64,000 nucleotides of DNA from Halomonas sp. McH1-25 (GTDB lineage: Bacteria > Pseudomonadota > Gammaproteobacteria > Pseudomonadales > Halomonadaceae), in contig NZ_JAKRFI010000009.1 in NCBI RefSeq assembly GCF_022348165.1, positions 141,245 to 205,244 on the forward strand, read 5' to 3'. A program made the translations under genes and the position numbers. The notes below the pieces were generated by a model, which searched no databases, had not been told where the DNA came from, and saw only the letters and a list, made by a program, of their open reading frames with translations. Positions within the stretch are counted from its first letter, which is position 1. Each line of letters starts with the position of its first letter. Below are positions 46,814 through 60,637 of the stretch, in pieces.

Positions 46814-47074
46814 TCAGGCCGGGGGCTGCCGTTCGAGAAAGCGGTCACGGTGCTCACGGCTGCAGAACCAGCGCCCTTCCTGGCTCAGGGCCTCGTCTTC
46901 GGGCAGATGCACCCGGCAGAAACTGCAGCGCACCATGCGGCCATTGTCGAGTTGCTGTTGACGATGGGTCTCTTCGTCCTGCGACAGCTTCCACTCGCGG
47001 TACATGCGGTAGAGCTTGAGACCGGCCCAGAACAGCACCACGAAGATGACCAGACGTATAATCAAAAGATTCAT
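46814..47074 (-). CDS. PP0621-family membrane-anchored Cys-cluster protein
   Basis: An 86-residue protein. One N-terminal helix (MNLLIIRLVIFVVLFWAGL) is followed by a basic segment and a small metal-site pattern C-x2-C...F-C-x3-H (MVRCSFCRVHLP, GRWFCSREH), which could bind zinc. This is the pattern of the uncharacterised PP0621 family. GGGAG lies 10 bases before the ATG at 47074; the frame to 47134 adds an unsupported leader. It converges with thiO and diverges from nadE. Confidence 0.78.
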   Translation of the reverse strand: MNLLIIRLVIFVVLFWAGLKLYRMYREWKLSQDEETHRQQQLDNGRMVRCSFCRVHLPEDEALSQEGRWFCSREHRDRFLERQPPA

Positions 47075-47197
47075 CCTAGGCTGACTCCCTATGGTCGGCA
47101 GGCATTTTGCCTCCGAGCTGACCTTGCGGGACAATGAGTCGAGACGCTTATCTTATAGACCTCTCTCGTCCCAGCCAATTCAAGGAAGCCACTCGTC

Positions 47198-48829
47198 ATG
47201 CAAGAGCTGACTCTGGTAATGGCCCAACTGGACCCCCTGGTCGGGGACATTCCCGGCAATACCGATCGTGCCATCGAAGCCGTCCGCGAGGCGCGCATCG
47301 AACACAAGGCCGATGTCGTGGTGCTGCCCGAGCTTTTCCTGACCGGCTACCCTCCAGAAGATTTGTTACTACGTGCCTCGGTGGAAACCCGGTTGGCCGA
47401 AGCCCGCCAGCGAATGGCCGCCAAGGTGGCCCGTGACGTGATGGTCATCGTCGGCTATCCGGGGCGCAGGGATGGCGATTACTACAATCTGGCGGGCGTA
47501 CTCTATAACGGCGAATGGCTGGGCGAATACGCCAAACAGGCGCTGCCCAACTATCAGGTATTCGACGAGCGCCGCTACTTCACTTCCGGAAACCGCCCGC
47601 TGGTCATCGAGCATCACGGTATCCGGCTGGGCATATTGGTCTGCGAAGACATCTGGGAAGGCAAGCCCGTGCGTCAGGCCGAGGAGGCGGGCGCCGACGT
47701 GCTGGTGACCCTCAACGCTTCGCCGTTCCACCAGAACAAGGCCGCCGAGCGCATCGACCTGCTGGCCGAACGGGCTCGGGAGGTCCAGCGGCCGCTGGTC
47801 TACGTCAACCAGATCGGCGGTCAGGACGAGTTGGTGTTCGATGGCGGTTCGCTGGTGGTCAGTGCCGAGGGCAAGCTGTGCGTACAGGCGCCGCATTGGC
47901 AGGTGGGGTTGATGCCGGTGCGTTTCGTGCAACGCGATGGCGCGTGGCACCCCGAGCCGGGGGAGTGCGAGCCGTTGGCGGAAACCGAGGACAACCTGTA
48001 TTGCGCACTGGTCACCGGGCTTCGCGACTACGTCAACAAGAGTGGTTTCAAGGGCGTGGTTCTCGGCCTGTCGGGCGGTATCGACTCGGCGCTGTCCCTG
48101 GCCATTGCCGTGGATGCGCTGGGGCCCGAGCGCGTGCATGCAGTGATGATGCCCTACCACTACACGGCGGAAATCTCCCAGGCCGACGCCGCCGAGCAGG
48201 CACGCATGCTCGGCGTCAACTACGAGGTGCTGCCGATCGCGCCGATGGTCGAGGCGTTCACCGAGACGCTCGCCGAAAGCTTTGCGGGCACCGAGAAGGA
48301 CACCGCCGAGGAGAACCTGCAGTCGCGCTGCCGCGGTGTGCTGCTGATGGCGCTCTCCAACAAGAAAGGATTGATGGTCCTGACTACCGGCAACAAGAGC
48401 GAGATGGCGGTCGGCTACGCCACGCTCTACGGCGACATGGTGGGGGGCTACAATGCACTGAAGGATGTCTACAAGACGTGGGTGTATCGCCTGGCCAAGT
48501 GGCGCAACGCCCAGGGGGCGGCAATTCCCGAGCGGGTCATCACGCGTCCGCCGTCGGCGGAGCTGGCGCCGGATCAGCAGGACAGCGATTCGCTACCCGG
48601 CTACGACGTCCTCGATGCCATTCTCGAGCGCTACATCGAGGGCGACATGAGCGCCGAGTCGATCATCGATGCCGGGTTCGCGTCCGAGGACGTCTACAAG
48701 GTCGTGAAGCTGGTCGATCGTAGCGAATACAAGCGGCGCCAGGCACCGATCGGTGTCCGCGTCACGGTGCGCGGCTTCGGGCGCGACCGGCGCTATCCTG
48801 TGGTCAACGGCTGGCAGCCCGGCGAGTGA
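47198..48829 (+). CDS. nadE: Glutamine-dependent NAD+ synthase
   Basis: Converts deamido-NAD to NAD using glutamine. 543 residues. The N-terminal nitrilase-type amidase has Glu in LPELFLTGYPPEDLL, Lys in YAKQALPNY and Cys in LGILVCEDIWE. The C-terminal synthetase has the PP-loop LGLSGGIDSALS, TTGNKSEMAVGYATLYGD and KTWVYRLAKWRN. Both catalytic halves are complete. AAGGAAG lies upstream of the ATG. It converges with bamD. Confidence 0.96.
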   Translation: MQELTLVMAQLDPLVGDIPGNTDRAIEAVREARIEHKADVVVLPELFLTGYPPEDLLLRASVETRLAEARQRMAAKVARDVMVIVGYPGRRDGDYYNLAGVLYNGEWLGEYAKQALPNYQVFDERRYFTSGNRPLVIEHHGIRLGILVCEDIWEGKPVRQAEEAGADVLVTLNASPFHQNKAAERIDLLAERAREVQRPLVYVNQIGGQDELVFDGGSLVVSAEGKLCVQAPHWQVGLMPVRFVQRDGAWHPEPGECEPLAETEDNLYCALVTGLRDYVNKSGFKGVVLGLSGGIDSALSLAIAVDALGPERVHAVMMPYHYTAEISQADAAEQARMLGVNYEVLPIAPMVEAFTETLAESFAGTEKDTAEENLQSRCRGVLLMALSNKKGLMVLTTGNKSEMAVGYATLYGDMVGGYNALKDVYKTWVYRLAKWRNAQGAAIPERVITRPPSAELAPDQQDSDSLPGYDVLDAILERYIEGDMSAESIIDAGFASEDVYKVVKLVDRSEYKRRQAPIGVRVTVRGFGRDRRYPVVNGWQPGE

Positions 48830-48835
48830 GCGACG

Positions 48836-48865
48836 GGCTTCGGCGGATGTTAGGCTGCCGAAGCC
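48836..48865. terminator. Hairpin between nadE and bamD
   Basis: GGCTTCGGC (48836-48844) pairs with GCCGAAGCC (48857-48865) across a 12-base loop; there is no T-tract. A weak terminator for the two converging genes. Confidence 0.45.
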
Positions 48866-48871
48866 TCGCAA

Positions 48872-49663
48872 TTACAGACTGAGCGGCTCGGCGTCGACGT
48901 GCTCGGGCTCGAACGTGTTCCCGTCGAGTCGTGCATTGTCGGGGTCGTTCTCGATCAGCGTGGCCAGTACTTCTCTGGCGCGATCGCGCATCTCCATGCC
49001 CAGATAGCCTTCGACCATCACCGCCAGGGCATCGCGCGTGGCGACAGCCTGGGGGTAATGCTCGATGACCCAGCGACCGCGCTCGACGGCGGCGACATAG
49101 GCGCCTTTGCGCAAATAGAAATCGGCGACCTGCAGCTCATGACGCGCCATGACGTTGCGCAGGTAGATGATGCGCTGGCGTGCATCTGCGGCGTAAGGAC
49201 TATCGGGATAGCGACGCACCAGCTCGCCGAAGTCCACGTAGGCATCGCGCGAGGCGCCCAGGTCGCGCTTGGAAATGTCGATCAATTCCATGCCCTCGAG
49301 GCTGAAGCGTCCCGCCTGGTAGGCGGCCAGACCGCGCATGTAATAGGCGTAGTCGACCTGAGGGTGGTCCGGATGCAGACGGATGAAACGGCTGGCGGCG
49401 GCGCGGGCGGCTTCCCAGTTGTCGACCTGATAATAGGCGTAGATCAGCTCGAGCTGGGCCTGCTCGGCATAGTTGCCGAAGGGAAACCGGGTATCCAGGG
49501 CTTCGAGCTGATCGACGGCCCGGGTATAGCGCCCTGCATCCAGTGAGGACTGGGCCTGTTGATAAAGCTCTTGTTCCTGCAGGTCGGGGGCGACCTCGTT
49601 GCTGGCGCAGCCGGCCAGGAGGGCGGCGGTCAGCGCCATGGCAGCAAGGGAAAAAACGCGCAT
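48872..49663 (-). CDS. bamD: Outer-membrane assembly lipoprotein BamD
   Basis: Essential lipoprotein of the BAM complex that inserts outer-membrane proteins. 263 residues. The signal peptide MRVFSLAAMALTAALLAGC ends in a lipobox (LAGC), with lipidated Cys at about residue 19, then five TPR-like helical repeats (LYQQAQSSLDAGRYTRAVDQ, RFPFGNYAEQAQLELIYAYY). ATG at 49663 is chosen because GAGG lies 6 bases before it. It diverges from rluD, as in E. coli and pseudomonads. Confidence 0.96.
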   Translation of the reverse strand: MRVFSLAAMALTAALLAGCASNEVAPDLQEQELYQQAQSSLDAGRYTRAVDQLEALDTRFPFGNYAEQAQLELIYAYYQVDNWEAARAAASRFIRLHPDHPQVDYAYYMRGLAAYQAGRFSLEGMELIDISKRDLGASRDAYVDFGELVRRYPDSPYAADARQRIIYLRNVMARHELQVADFYLRKGAYVAAVERGRWVIEHYPQAVATRDALAVMVEGYLGMEMRDRAREVLATLIENDPDNARLDGNTFEPEHVDAEPLSL

Positions 49664-49911
49664 CGTCATCCTCGTATCGAGCAATCTACGTGGGCCATGC
49701 TAGGCTGTGTACGATCATTCGTGCCCGACCCTACGACTGGGAAAAACGGCTCAAATTACGCGTTCACCTCAGGTAAACTCCGCTTTTTGCTGTCTTCCGC
49801 CTCGTCTGGCCAATGTGCGTCGAGCGTCGTACAGGGCCTCGAATTGGCCGAATCCGGCTCACTATAAAGCAAAGGCCCGCAGGGGCGAAACTCACAGGCT
49901 ATCCGCTCACT

Positions 49912-50871
49912 ATGTCAGAAACCCTTCATCGCGACGAATGTATTCCCGATGCCATGGTCGGCATGCGCCTCGACCAGGCCGCCGCGGAGCTGTTTTCCGA
50001 CTTTTCTCGCGAGCGCATCAAGAGCTGGATCAAGCAGGGCGCACTGACGTTGGATGGCGCCCAGGCCCGCCCCAAGGACAAGGTATACGGGGGCGAGCGG
50101 CTGACCCTCGACACCGTGCTGGAAGCCGAGGCGCGCTGGGAACCCCAGGCCATCGACCTCGAGATCGTCCACGAGGACGACGATGTGCTGGTCATCGACA
50201 AGCCGCCAGGGTTGGTGGTGCATCCGGCAGCGGGCAACCCGGACGGCACGCTGCTCAATGCCGTGCTGCATCACTGCCCGCAACTGGCGGCGATTCCCCG
50301 AGCGGGGATCGTGCATCGCCTCGATAAGGACACCAGCGGCCTGATGGTCGTGGCCAAGACGCTGGCGGCGCAGACGTCGCTGGTCGAACAACTCCAGGCG
50401 CGCACCGTGTCGCGGGAGTACGATGCCGTGGTCATAGGCGTGATGACGGCCGGCGGGACCGTGGATGCGCCCATCGGGCGCCATCCCAAGGATCGCAAGC
50501 GTCAGGCGGTGACCGAGTCGGGCAAGCCGGCGATCACCCATTACCGGGTCGTCGAACGCTTTCGCGGCCACACGCATGTCCGTTGCCGCCTGGAAACCGG
50601 ACGCACTCACCAGATTCGTGTGCACATGGCCCACCGGCGCTTTCCGTTGATCGGCGATGCACTCTACAGTGGACGATTCAAGGTTCCGGCCGGTGCATCG
50701 GAAACACTCAAGGAAATTCTGCGCGAGTTTCCGCGTCAGGCGTTGCATGCGCGCAAGCTGGCCTTCATTCATCCCCGCCATGGCGAGTCGGTGGAGTTTC
50801 GTGCCGATCTGCCCGACGACCTGCTGATGCTGCTCGATTACCTGAGAGTCGATAGTGAGGAGCGCGCATGA
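49912..50871 (+). CDS. rluD: 23S rRNA pseudouridine synthase RluD
   Basis: Makes pseudouridines 1911, 1915 and 1917 in helix 69 of 23S rRNA. 319 residues. An N-terminal S4 RNA-binding domain (MRLDQAAAELFSDFSRERIK) is followed by the synthase domain with HRLDKDTSGLMVVAKT (catalytic Asp) and RLETGRTHQIRVHMA. The ATG at 49912 is chosen, and TATAAA at 49863-49868 could be a -10. Its stop overlaps pgeF by 4 bases (ATGA). Confidence 0.96.
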   Translation: MSETLHRDECIPDAMVGMRLDQAAAELFSDFSRERIKSWIKQGALTLDGAQARPKDKVYGGERLTLDTVLEAEARWEPQAIDLEIVHEDDDVLVIDKPPGLVVHPAAGNPDGTLLNAVLHHCPQLAAIPRAGIVHRLDKDTSGLMVVAKTLAAQTSLVEQLQARTVSREYDAVVIGVMTAGGTVDAPIGRHPKDRKRQAVTESGKPAITHYRVVERFRGHTHVRCRLETGRTHQIRVHMAHRRFPLIGDALYSGRFKVPAGASETLKEILREFPRQALHARKLAFIHPRHGESVEFRADLPDDLLMLLDYLRVDSEERA

Positions 50872-51623
50872 GCGATCAACCGACTTTGCTACTGCCCGAT
50901 TGGCCGGCCCCCAGCACCGTTGGCGCTTTCGTCACCACTCGGGAAACCGGCCCTAGCCAGGGTCCGTATGCCGCCTTCAACCCGGCATTGCATGTCGGCG
51001 ACGATCCGGCGACGGTTGCACTATGCCGTGACCTGTTAGCCGAGCAACTGGATGATAGTCGGCCGCTGCTGTGGCTCGATCAGGTGCACGGCGCCAACGT
51101 CATCCAGCAGTACCGGCCCGAGTTCGCCGCAACGCCTCCCAGGGCCGATGCCGCCGTGGCGTTCGATGCGCAGCATGCCTGCGTCATTCTCACTGCGGAC
51201 TGCCTGCCGGTTTTCCTGTGCGACCGCCGGGGTACCCGGGTCGGCCTGGCGCATGCCGGTTGGCGCAGTCTTGCCGGCGGCGTGCTGGAGGCAAGCGTGG
51301 CGGCGCTGGGCTGCTCGCCGGATGACGTCATGGCCTGGCTCGGGCCGGCGATATCCAATGCCCAGTTCGAGGTCGGCAAGGAAGTCTTCGACGCCTTCGT
51401 GGCGGTTCAGCCCGAAGCCGCCAGTGCCTTCGATCACAGTCCCTACCGTCTGGGTCATTACATGTGCGATCTCTATCGCCTGGCGCGACTGCGGCTCGAG
51501 CGACTGGGCGTCTCGCACATCAGTGGAGGACACTTCTGCACCTCGAGCGAGTCGCGCTTTTACTCCCACCGACGCGACGATGGTGTGACAGGGCGAATGG
51601 CCAGCGTCATCTGGCTGCGCTAG
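50868..51623 (+). CDS. pgeF: Peptidoglycan editing factor PgeF (multicopper polyphenol oxidase-fold, YfiH)
   Basis: Cytoplasmic enzyme that removes wrongly built UDP-MurNAc-L-Ser precursors. 251 residues. Metal/catalytic residues are His in LDQVHGANV, Cys in LTADCLPVF and His in LAHAGWRSL, the zinc-site pattern of the family. It is coupled to rluD, the conserved order. Its TAG stop lies in CTAG, which also serves as the stop of the converging trehalase gene. Confidence 0.94.
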   Translation: MSDQPTLLLPDWPAPSTVGAFVTTRETGPSQGPYAAFNPALHVGDDPATVALCRDLLAEQLDDSRPLLWLDQVHGANVIQQYRPEFAATPPRADAAVAFDAQHACVILTADCLPVFLCDRRGTRVGLAHAGWRSLAGGVLEASVAALGCSPDDVMAWLGPAISNAQFEVGKEVFDAFVAVQPEAASAFDHSPYRLGHYMCDLYRLARLRLERLGVSHISGGHFCTSSESRFYSHRRDDGVTGRMASVIWLR

Positions 51624-53290
51624 TTAACCCCCTGAGCCACTGCTTTATCCGCCAGTTCCGGATAGAGCGCCAACAGCTTGCGCAGCACGCCATTGGTCCA
51701 GCCGAAACCATCCTGGGCCGGGTATTCACCGCCGCCGGCCCGGCGGTTGTCGATGACATTGTATTTCTCGACCAGCTTGCCTTCCGCCCGATAGCGCTCC
51801 AGGTTGGTGGCGACCCAGCGCTCGGCGATCATGCGTGCCAGACGATGATTGCCGTACTGGCGCAGTCCCTCGATGGCGACCCACTGCTGCGGTGCCCAGC
51901 CGTTGGGCGCGTCCCACTGTTGACCGGTGTCGTTGAGCGTGGTGACCAGCCCGCCGGGCATCAGTAGGTCCTGTTCCAGGGTCAATGCCGTGCCCGCCGC
52001 CTGCTCGGCGTCGGCGATACCGTAGAACAATGGAAAAGCGGTGGCGCTACTCAGGGTGCCGGTCAGGCGATCCTGCTGCCAGAGGTAATCCCCGAAGGCC
52101 TGGTCCGCCTCGCTCCACAAGACGTCGCGGATCGTTTGGCGGCGGGCATCGGCCCGTTGCCGATACGCCTGTGCCTGTTCGTGCCGTCTATCGAGGGCGT
52201 AAGCCTTGGCCAGGGTGCGTTCCAGATGATAGAGCAGGCTATTGAGATCCACCGGGGCAATATCAGTAGTGCGAATGGTGGCCAGTGTCGCTTCGTCGGC
52301 CAGCCAGCGTGACGAGAAGTCCCAGCCGCTTTCGGCACCTGCCTGGAGGTTGCGCCAGACCTCGGTCGCAGGTCGTGCGCTCTCCTCGGCCGTGGCCAGG
52401 TCCTCACTGAACGATTCCTGGCGCGGCGTATTGGCGTCGTCCCAGTAACGGTTCAACAGTCGACCATCGTCCAGGCGTACCACGCGCCGGTAGGCCTCGC
52501 CCGGGGCCAGCGTTTCGGCGCCGTCCATCCAGTAGTCGTACTCGGCCTGCAGCGCAGGCAAATAGCGGGTATAGGCAGCGCTGCCTTCGAACGATGCCAC
52601 CAGATCGACCATGCTGGCGAAGAAGGGCGGCTGCGAGCGGGTCAGGTAATAAGTCCGGTTGCCGTTGGGAATGTGGCCGTATTCTTCGATCAGGTAGGCG
52701 AAATTGTTGGTCATGTCGCGCACCCGCGCCTGCAGACCGCTTTCGAGCAGGCCGAGCATGGTGAAGTAGGAATCCCAGTAGTAGATCTCATTGAAGCGAC
52801 CGCCTGGCACGACATAGGCGTACGGCAGCGGCAGTCGCGAGGACCAGCGACTCTCGCGCGTGTCGGGTTCTCGCGTCAGCACGGGCCACAGCGCATCGAT
52901 GTGCTCGATGACCGGTTGGCCTTCCGGCAGCGGGGCGTGCTCCTCGACCTGGTCGGTCCGGAAGTGCTCTTCGACGAAATCGCGCAAGGCCGCATCGTTG
53001 GTATAAGCGGGAGATTCGGCGAAGCGCGCGTAATCCTCCAGCACGGCGGGGGCAGGTTGCGTGGGAATCAGGTCGACGAAGGTCTTGCTGTCCTCGAAGA
53101 TGCCCCGGGTCTGGACGTCGAAGAACAGGTCGCCCCATAGCAGGTCAGGGGGCGGCGGAATGTCGGCCGCTTCCTGGACGGGAGAGGAAGGCAGCGGCGT
53201 ATCGGCGAACCCACTGGCAGGCAGCCCAGACAGGCACAACGTCAGTACCGCGGCGAGTGGCCAGCCGCTACTGCTTGCTCGGCATTGCAT
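51620..53290 (-). CDS. treA: Periplasmic trehalase
   Basis: Splits trehalose into two glucoses (GH37), outside the cytoplasm. The 556 residues begin with a Sec signal peptide ([23 protein letters not shown], cut near residue 29). The trehalase signatures [15 protein letters not shown] and [13 protein letters not shown] and the [17 protein letters not shown] end are intact; the catalytic Asp is in PVDLNSL/WDFSSRW and the Glu in GGGEY. It would let the cell use external trehalose. Convergent with pgeF with overlapping stops. Confidence 0.94.
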   Translation of the reverse strand: MQCRASSSGWPLAAVLTLCLSGLPASGFADTPLPSSPVQEAADIPPPPDLLWGDLFFDVQTRGIFEDSKTFVDLIPTQPAPAVLEDYARFAESPAYTNDAALRDFVEEHFRTDQVEEHAPLPEGQPVIEHIDALWPVLTREPDTRESRWSSRLPLPYAYVVPGGRFNEIYYWDSYFTMLGLLESGLQARVRDMTNNFAYLIEEYGHIPNGNRTYYLTRSQPPFFASMVDLVASFEGSAAYTRYLPALQAEYDYWMDGAETLAPGEAYRRVVRLDDGRLLNRYWDDANTPRQESFSEDLATAEESARPATEVWRNLQAGAESGWDFSSRWLADEATLATIRTTDIAPVDLNSLLYHLERTLAKAYALDRRHEQAQAYRQRADARRQTIRDVLWSEADQAFGDYLWQQDRLTGTLSSATAFPLFYGIADAEQAAGTALTLEQDLLMPGGLVTTLNDTGQQWDAPNGWAPQQWVAIEGLRQYGNHRLARMIAERWVATNLERYRAEGKLVEKYNVIDNRRAGGGEYPAQDGFGWTNGVLRKLLALYPELADKAVAQGVN

Positions 53291-53375
53291 GGTCGTATCC
53301 CTTCGTGCGCCGCTGCTTGTCGAGTGGCGGCCTTTTGATACCCATCAAAGTAGGGGCTTTTTACCAGCCGGGCGA

Positions 53376-53403
53376 CTTGAAACGCGCCCACCATACCTCC
53401 ATA
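53376..53403 (+). promoter_or_regulatory. Sigma-32 (heat-shock) type promoter of clpB
   Basis: CTTGAAA (53376-53382), 13 bases and CCTCCATA (53396-53403). The -35 is a perfect sigma-32 match and the -10 is close to CCCCATNT. It lies about 70 bases before clpB. Confidence 0.8.
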
Positions 53404-53471
53404 GAGTAAGTCAACATGAATCAGGGACTGTGGCGCGTCAGAACGTGCCATCACCCCAATGGAGGTTTTCG

Positions 53472-56060
<2,589 letters not shown>

Positions 56061-56088
56061 CTTCCGGTCGCGTCCTATGGCCCTTTTC

Positions 56089-56113
56089 GGCCCGCCGTTA
56101 GGCGGGCCTTTTT
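56089..56113 (+). terminator. Terminator after clpB
   Basis: GGCCCGCC (56089-56096), GTTA, GGCGGGCC (56101-56108) and five T. Confidence 0.92.
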
Positions 56114-56184
56114 ATGGCGACTCGAGAGGAAAAGCGTTCATACGAATGGAGCGAAGCCTTGGGCAGGCTGCGCTCGGATCGGCA

Positions 56185-57876
56185 TCAGGCAAAGGAGGGG
56201 GCGTCAGGCATCGGCTGTGGCTGTGTCTGGGGATAGAGCGCCATCAGTTTGCGCAGTACACCGTTGGTCCAGCCGAACCCGTCCTGGGCGGGATACTCCC
56301 CGCCACCGGCATGCTGATTGGTCCATACGTCGTATTTCTCGAGCAGCTTGTGCTCAAGCGAATAGCGCTGCAGGTTGGTGGCGATCCAACGCTCGGCGAT
56401 AGTGCGTGCCAACGCATGCTCACCATAATCGCGTAGGCCGCCGATCGCCACCCACTGCAGCGGTGCCCAACCATTGGGGGCGTCCCATTGCTGGCCGGTC
56501 TTGCAGGTCGTCGTCGCCAGGCCGCCGGCCTGAAGCAGCTCGCGCTCGAGCAGACGGGCAGTGCATTCGGCCTGGTGTGCGCTGGCGATGCCGTAGTAGA
56601 GCGGGAAGGCGATGGCCCCGTTGATGCTCTCGGTCAGTTGCGCTTCCTGCCAGAGATAATCGCCGAAACGCTCCTGGTCGGCATCCCAGCAGTAGCGATG
56701 GATGGCCTGGAGCCGTGCATCGGCCAGTTGGCGGTAATGCGCCGCCTGGGCATGGCTTCCGTTGAGCTGATGGGCATAGGCCAGAGTCGTTTCCAGATGA
56801 TGCAGTAGAGTGTTCAAATCCACCGGCACGATATCCACGGTGCGGATCGTGTTCATCGTTGCACCATCGGCGAACCAGCGAGACGAGTAATCCCAGCCGC
56901 TCTCCGTCGCAGCACGCAGGTTGCGCCACACGTCGATGTGCGGGCGGGTGCCGGTCTCGGCGGTGCCGACGTCTTCGTGGTGGGACTCCTGGCGCGGTAT
57001 GCACAGGTCGTCCCAGTGGCGATTGAGCAGCGTACCGTCATCGAGCCTTACCACGCGCCGGTGCGCCTGGCCTGGAGCCAGGGACTCCGCGCCGTCCATC
57101 CAGTAGGCGTGTTCCTTTTCCATCTCGGGGAGGAAACGCTGATAGGCATGGCCGTCATGACGCTCGGCCAGGCGCTTGACCATGCTCGAAAACATGGGCG
57201 GCTGTGAGCGGGTCAGGTAATAGGTACGGTTGCCATTGGGTACATGACCGTACTCGCGGATCAAATGAGCCAGGTTGTGCACCAGATTGCAGGCCAGGTC
57301 ATTGCGCCCGCTCTCCTCGAGCCCCAGCATGATGAAATACGAGTCCCAGTAGTAGATCTCGTTGAAGCGCCCGCCCGGGATCAGGTAGGGATAGCGCAGC
57401 CGCAAGCGTGATGACAGCGGCGGCGTTTCGCGCAGTGGATGCCGGGTCAGGGCCGACCATAGAGCATCGATGTGCTCGGTAATGTCACGGCCGGGCACGG
57501 AGCAATAAACTTCGTCCGGCAGGGTTTCCGAACGGAAATAGGTATTCACGAAGGCGAGTAGCGCCGCATCGTCGAAGCCGGGCTCGTGTTTGAGCCGATG
57601 AAACTCGTTGAGAATCACCTCGGGCGTGCTGTTCGGCACCAGATCCACGAAGGTCTTGCTGTCCGTGAATATCTGGCGCTCCTGAACGGCATAGAACAGC
57701 TCGCCCCACAGTAGGTTGGGGGGCAGCGTAATATGCGACCCGAGAGGTGTCGCGAGGTCTTCCAGCGGCTTGACGCAGGCATTGCCATCCTGATGATATC
57801 CCGGCACGCACGCTGTACCTCCATGGGATGTGTCAAGTGTCTGGAGTGGCCACTCGTTATGCATCGCACCCCGCAT
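56185..57876 (-). CDS. treF: Cytoplasmic trehalase
   Basis: Second GH37 trehalase, 563 residues, with no signal peptide; E. coli TreF is 549. It carries [28 protein letters not shown] and [17 protein letters not shown], nearly the same as in the exported enzyme at 51.6 kb, so both are probably active. It would degrade internal trehalose, for example after osmotic downshift. GGAGG lies 6 bases before the ATG at 57876; an adjoining GTG gives one more residue. Two Cys in the first 40 residues (TACVPGYHQDGNACV) are unusual. Confidence 0.93.
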   Translation of the reverse strand: MRGAMHNEWPLQTLDTSHGGTACVPGYHQDGNACVKPLEDLATPLGSHITLPPNLLWGELFYAVQERQIFTDSKTFVDLVPNSTPEVILNEFHRLKHEPGFDDAALLAFVNTYFRSETLPDEVYCSVPGRDITEHIDALWSALTRHPLRETPPLSSRLRLRYPYLIPGGRFNEIYYWDSYFIMLGLEESGRNDLACNLVHNLAHLIREYGHVPNGNRTYYLTRSQPPMFSSMVKRLAERHDGHAYQRFLPEMEKEHAYWMDGAESLAPGQAHRRVVRLDDGTLLNRHWDDLCIPRQESHHEDVGTAETGTRPHIDVWRNLRAATESGWDYSSRWFADGATMNTIRTVDIVPVDLNTLLHHLETTLAYAHQLNGSHAQAAHYRQLADARLQAIHRYCWDADQERFGDYLWQEAQLTESINGAIAFPLYYGIASAHQAECTARLLERELLQAGGLATTTCKTGQQWDAPNGWAPLQWVAIGGLRDYGEHALARTIAERWIATNLQRYSLEHKLLEKYDVWTNQHAGGGEYPAQDGFGWTNGVLRKLMALYPQTQPQPMPDAPSFA

Positions 57877-58365
57877 CACTTACCTCCCTTCGGGTTTCGA
57901 CTTTCGTCTAAGTGATTTTTGAAAAATAAAGTATGAAGAAGACCGCTTGGTCTTCAAGCTTATGTCGAAATGTTCACATTCAATGGCTCGATAAAGCTGC
58001 GCTTTATGGGCCTGGTCGTGGATTCACGGTTGACAGCGGCCGGGGGCTATTGGAATCTTGTCCGTTCCTGATTCATGGGCGTGGCGCTGCCGGGCGATCC
58101 CCGAATGCTGCGTGAAGGGTAGGTCCGCCGACCTTTACCCGCCTGTTAAGGATTTTCCGGGTTCGGGCTAACCGCCTGGCCTGGCCTAACCCCCGACGCG
58201 GCGATCCGTCGCGATGAAGAGTGCAGGCCCTATCCGGGTCGGACAACGCCAGGGTTTGGCATCAGGTGCCGGCAATGGCCGGCAGCGGCGTACCGCCGCA
58301 CTCGATATTCGCCACCGCGCCAGGGGGCGAATTGGCACTCGAGACCTCCAGGGGAGATACCAACT
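57877..58365. other. Divergent regulatory spacer between treF and ilvI
   Basis: About 490 bases without a gene. A perfect TTGACA at 58030-58035 points toward ilvI but the -10 18 bases on is poor. A hairpin GGGTAGGTC / GACCTTTACCC (58117-58140) lies in the ilvI leader. No Leu/Ile/Val-rich leader peptide was found, so classical attenuation is not supported. Confidence 0.4.
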
Positions 58366-60089
<1,724 letters not shown>

Positions 60090-60090
<1 letters not shown>

Positions 60091-60581
60091 TGCGCCATAT
60101 CATTTCGATCCTGATGGAAAACGAACCCGGCGCCCTGTCCCGCGTGGTGGGGCTGTTTTCTCAGCGTAACTTCAACATCGAGTCGCTGAACGTGGCGCCG
60201 ACCGAAGACAGCACCCTGTCGCGCCTGACCGTGACTACGGTGGGCGACGATCGGGTGATCGAGCAGATCACCAAGCATCTCAACAAGCTGATCGACGTGG
60301 TCAAACTGGTCGATTTGACCGAGGGCAACCACATCGAGCGTGAGCTGATGCTGGTCAAGGTCAAGGCTCTCGGGGCACAGCGTGACGAGGTCAAGCGCAC
60401 GGCGGATATTTTCCGTGCCCAGATCGTCGATGTTACACCGAGCGTCTATACCGTCCAGATTACCGGCGATGCCGGCAAGTTGGATGCCTTCCTGCAGGCC
60501 ATGGCGCCCATTGGTATTCTCGAGGTGGCGCGCACCGGCGTGTCGGGAATCTCGCGAGGCGACAAGATTCTGAGCCTCTAG
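60090..60581 (+). CDS. ilvH: Acetolactate synthase small (regulatory) subunit
   Basis: 163-residue regulatory subunit giving valine feedback control. An N-terminal ACT domain (HIISILMENEPGALSRVVGL, FNIESLNVAPTED) and a C-terminal ALS_ss_C domain are present, the size of IlvH (163). One-base overlap with ilvI (TGATG) ensures coupled synthesis. Terminator after. Confidence 0.96.
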
Positions 60582-60600
60582 GCTCTCACCGGTCGATTCA

Positions 60601-60624
60601 AGCCGCTCTTCGGAGCGGCTTTTT
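60601..60624 (+). terminator. Terminator after ilvH
   Basis: AGCCGCTC (60601-60608), TTCG, GAGCGGCT (60613-60620) and four T. The TTCG loop is especially stable. Confidence 0.9.
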
Positions 60625-60637
60625 CGTGCCCGGCGTG

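Noticed and set aside
58036..58365. Attenuator or leader peptide for ilvI
   Set aside because: Hairpins exist, but no short open frame rich in Leu, Ile or Val codons was found.
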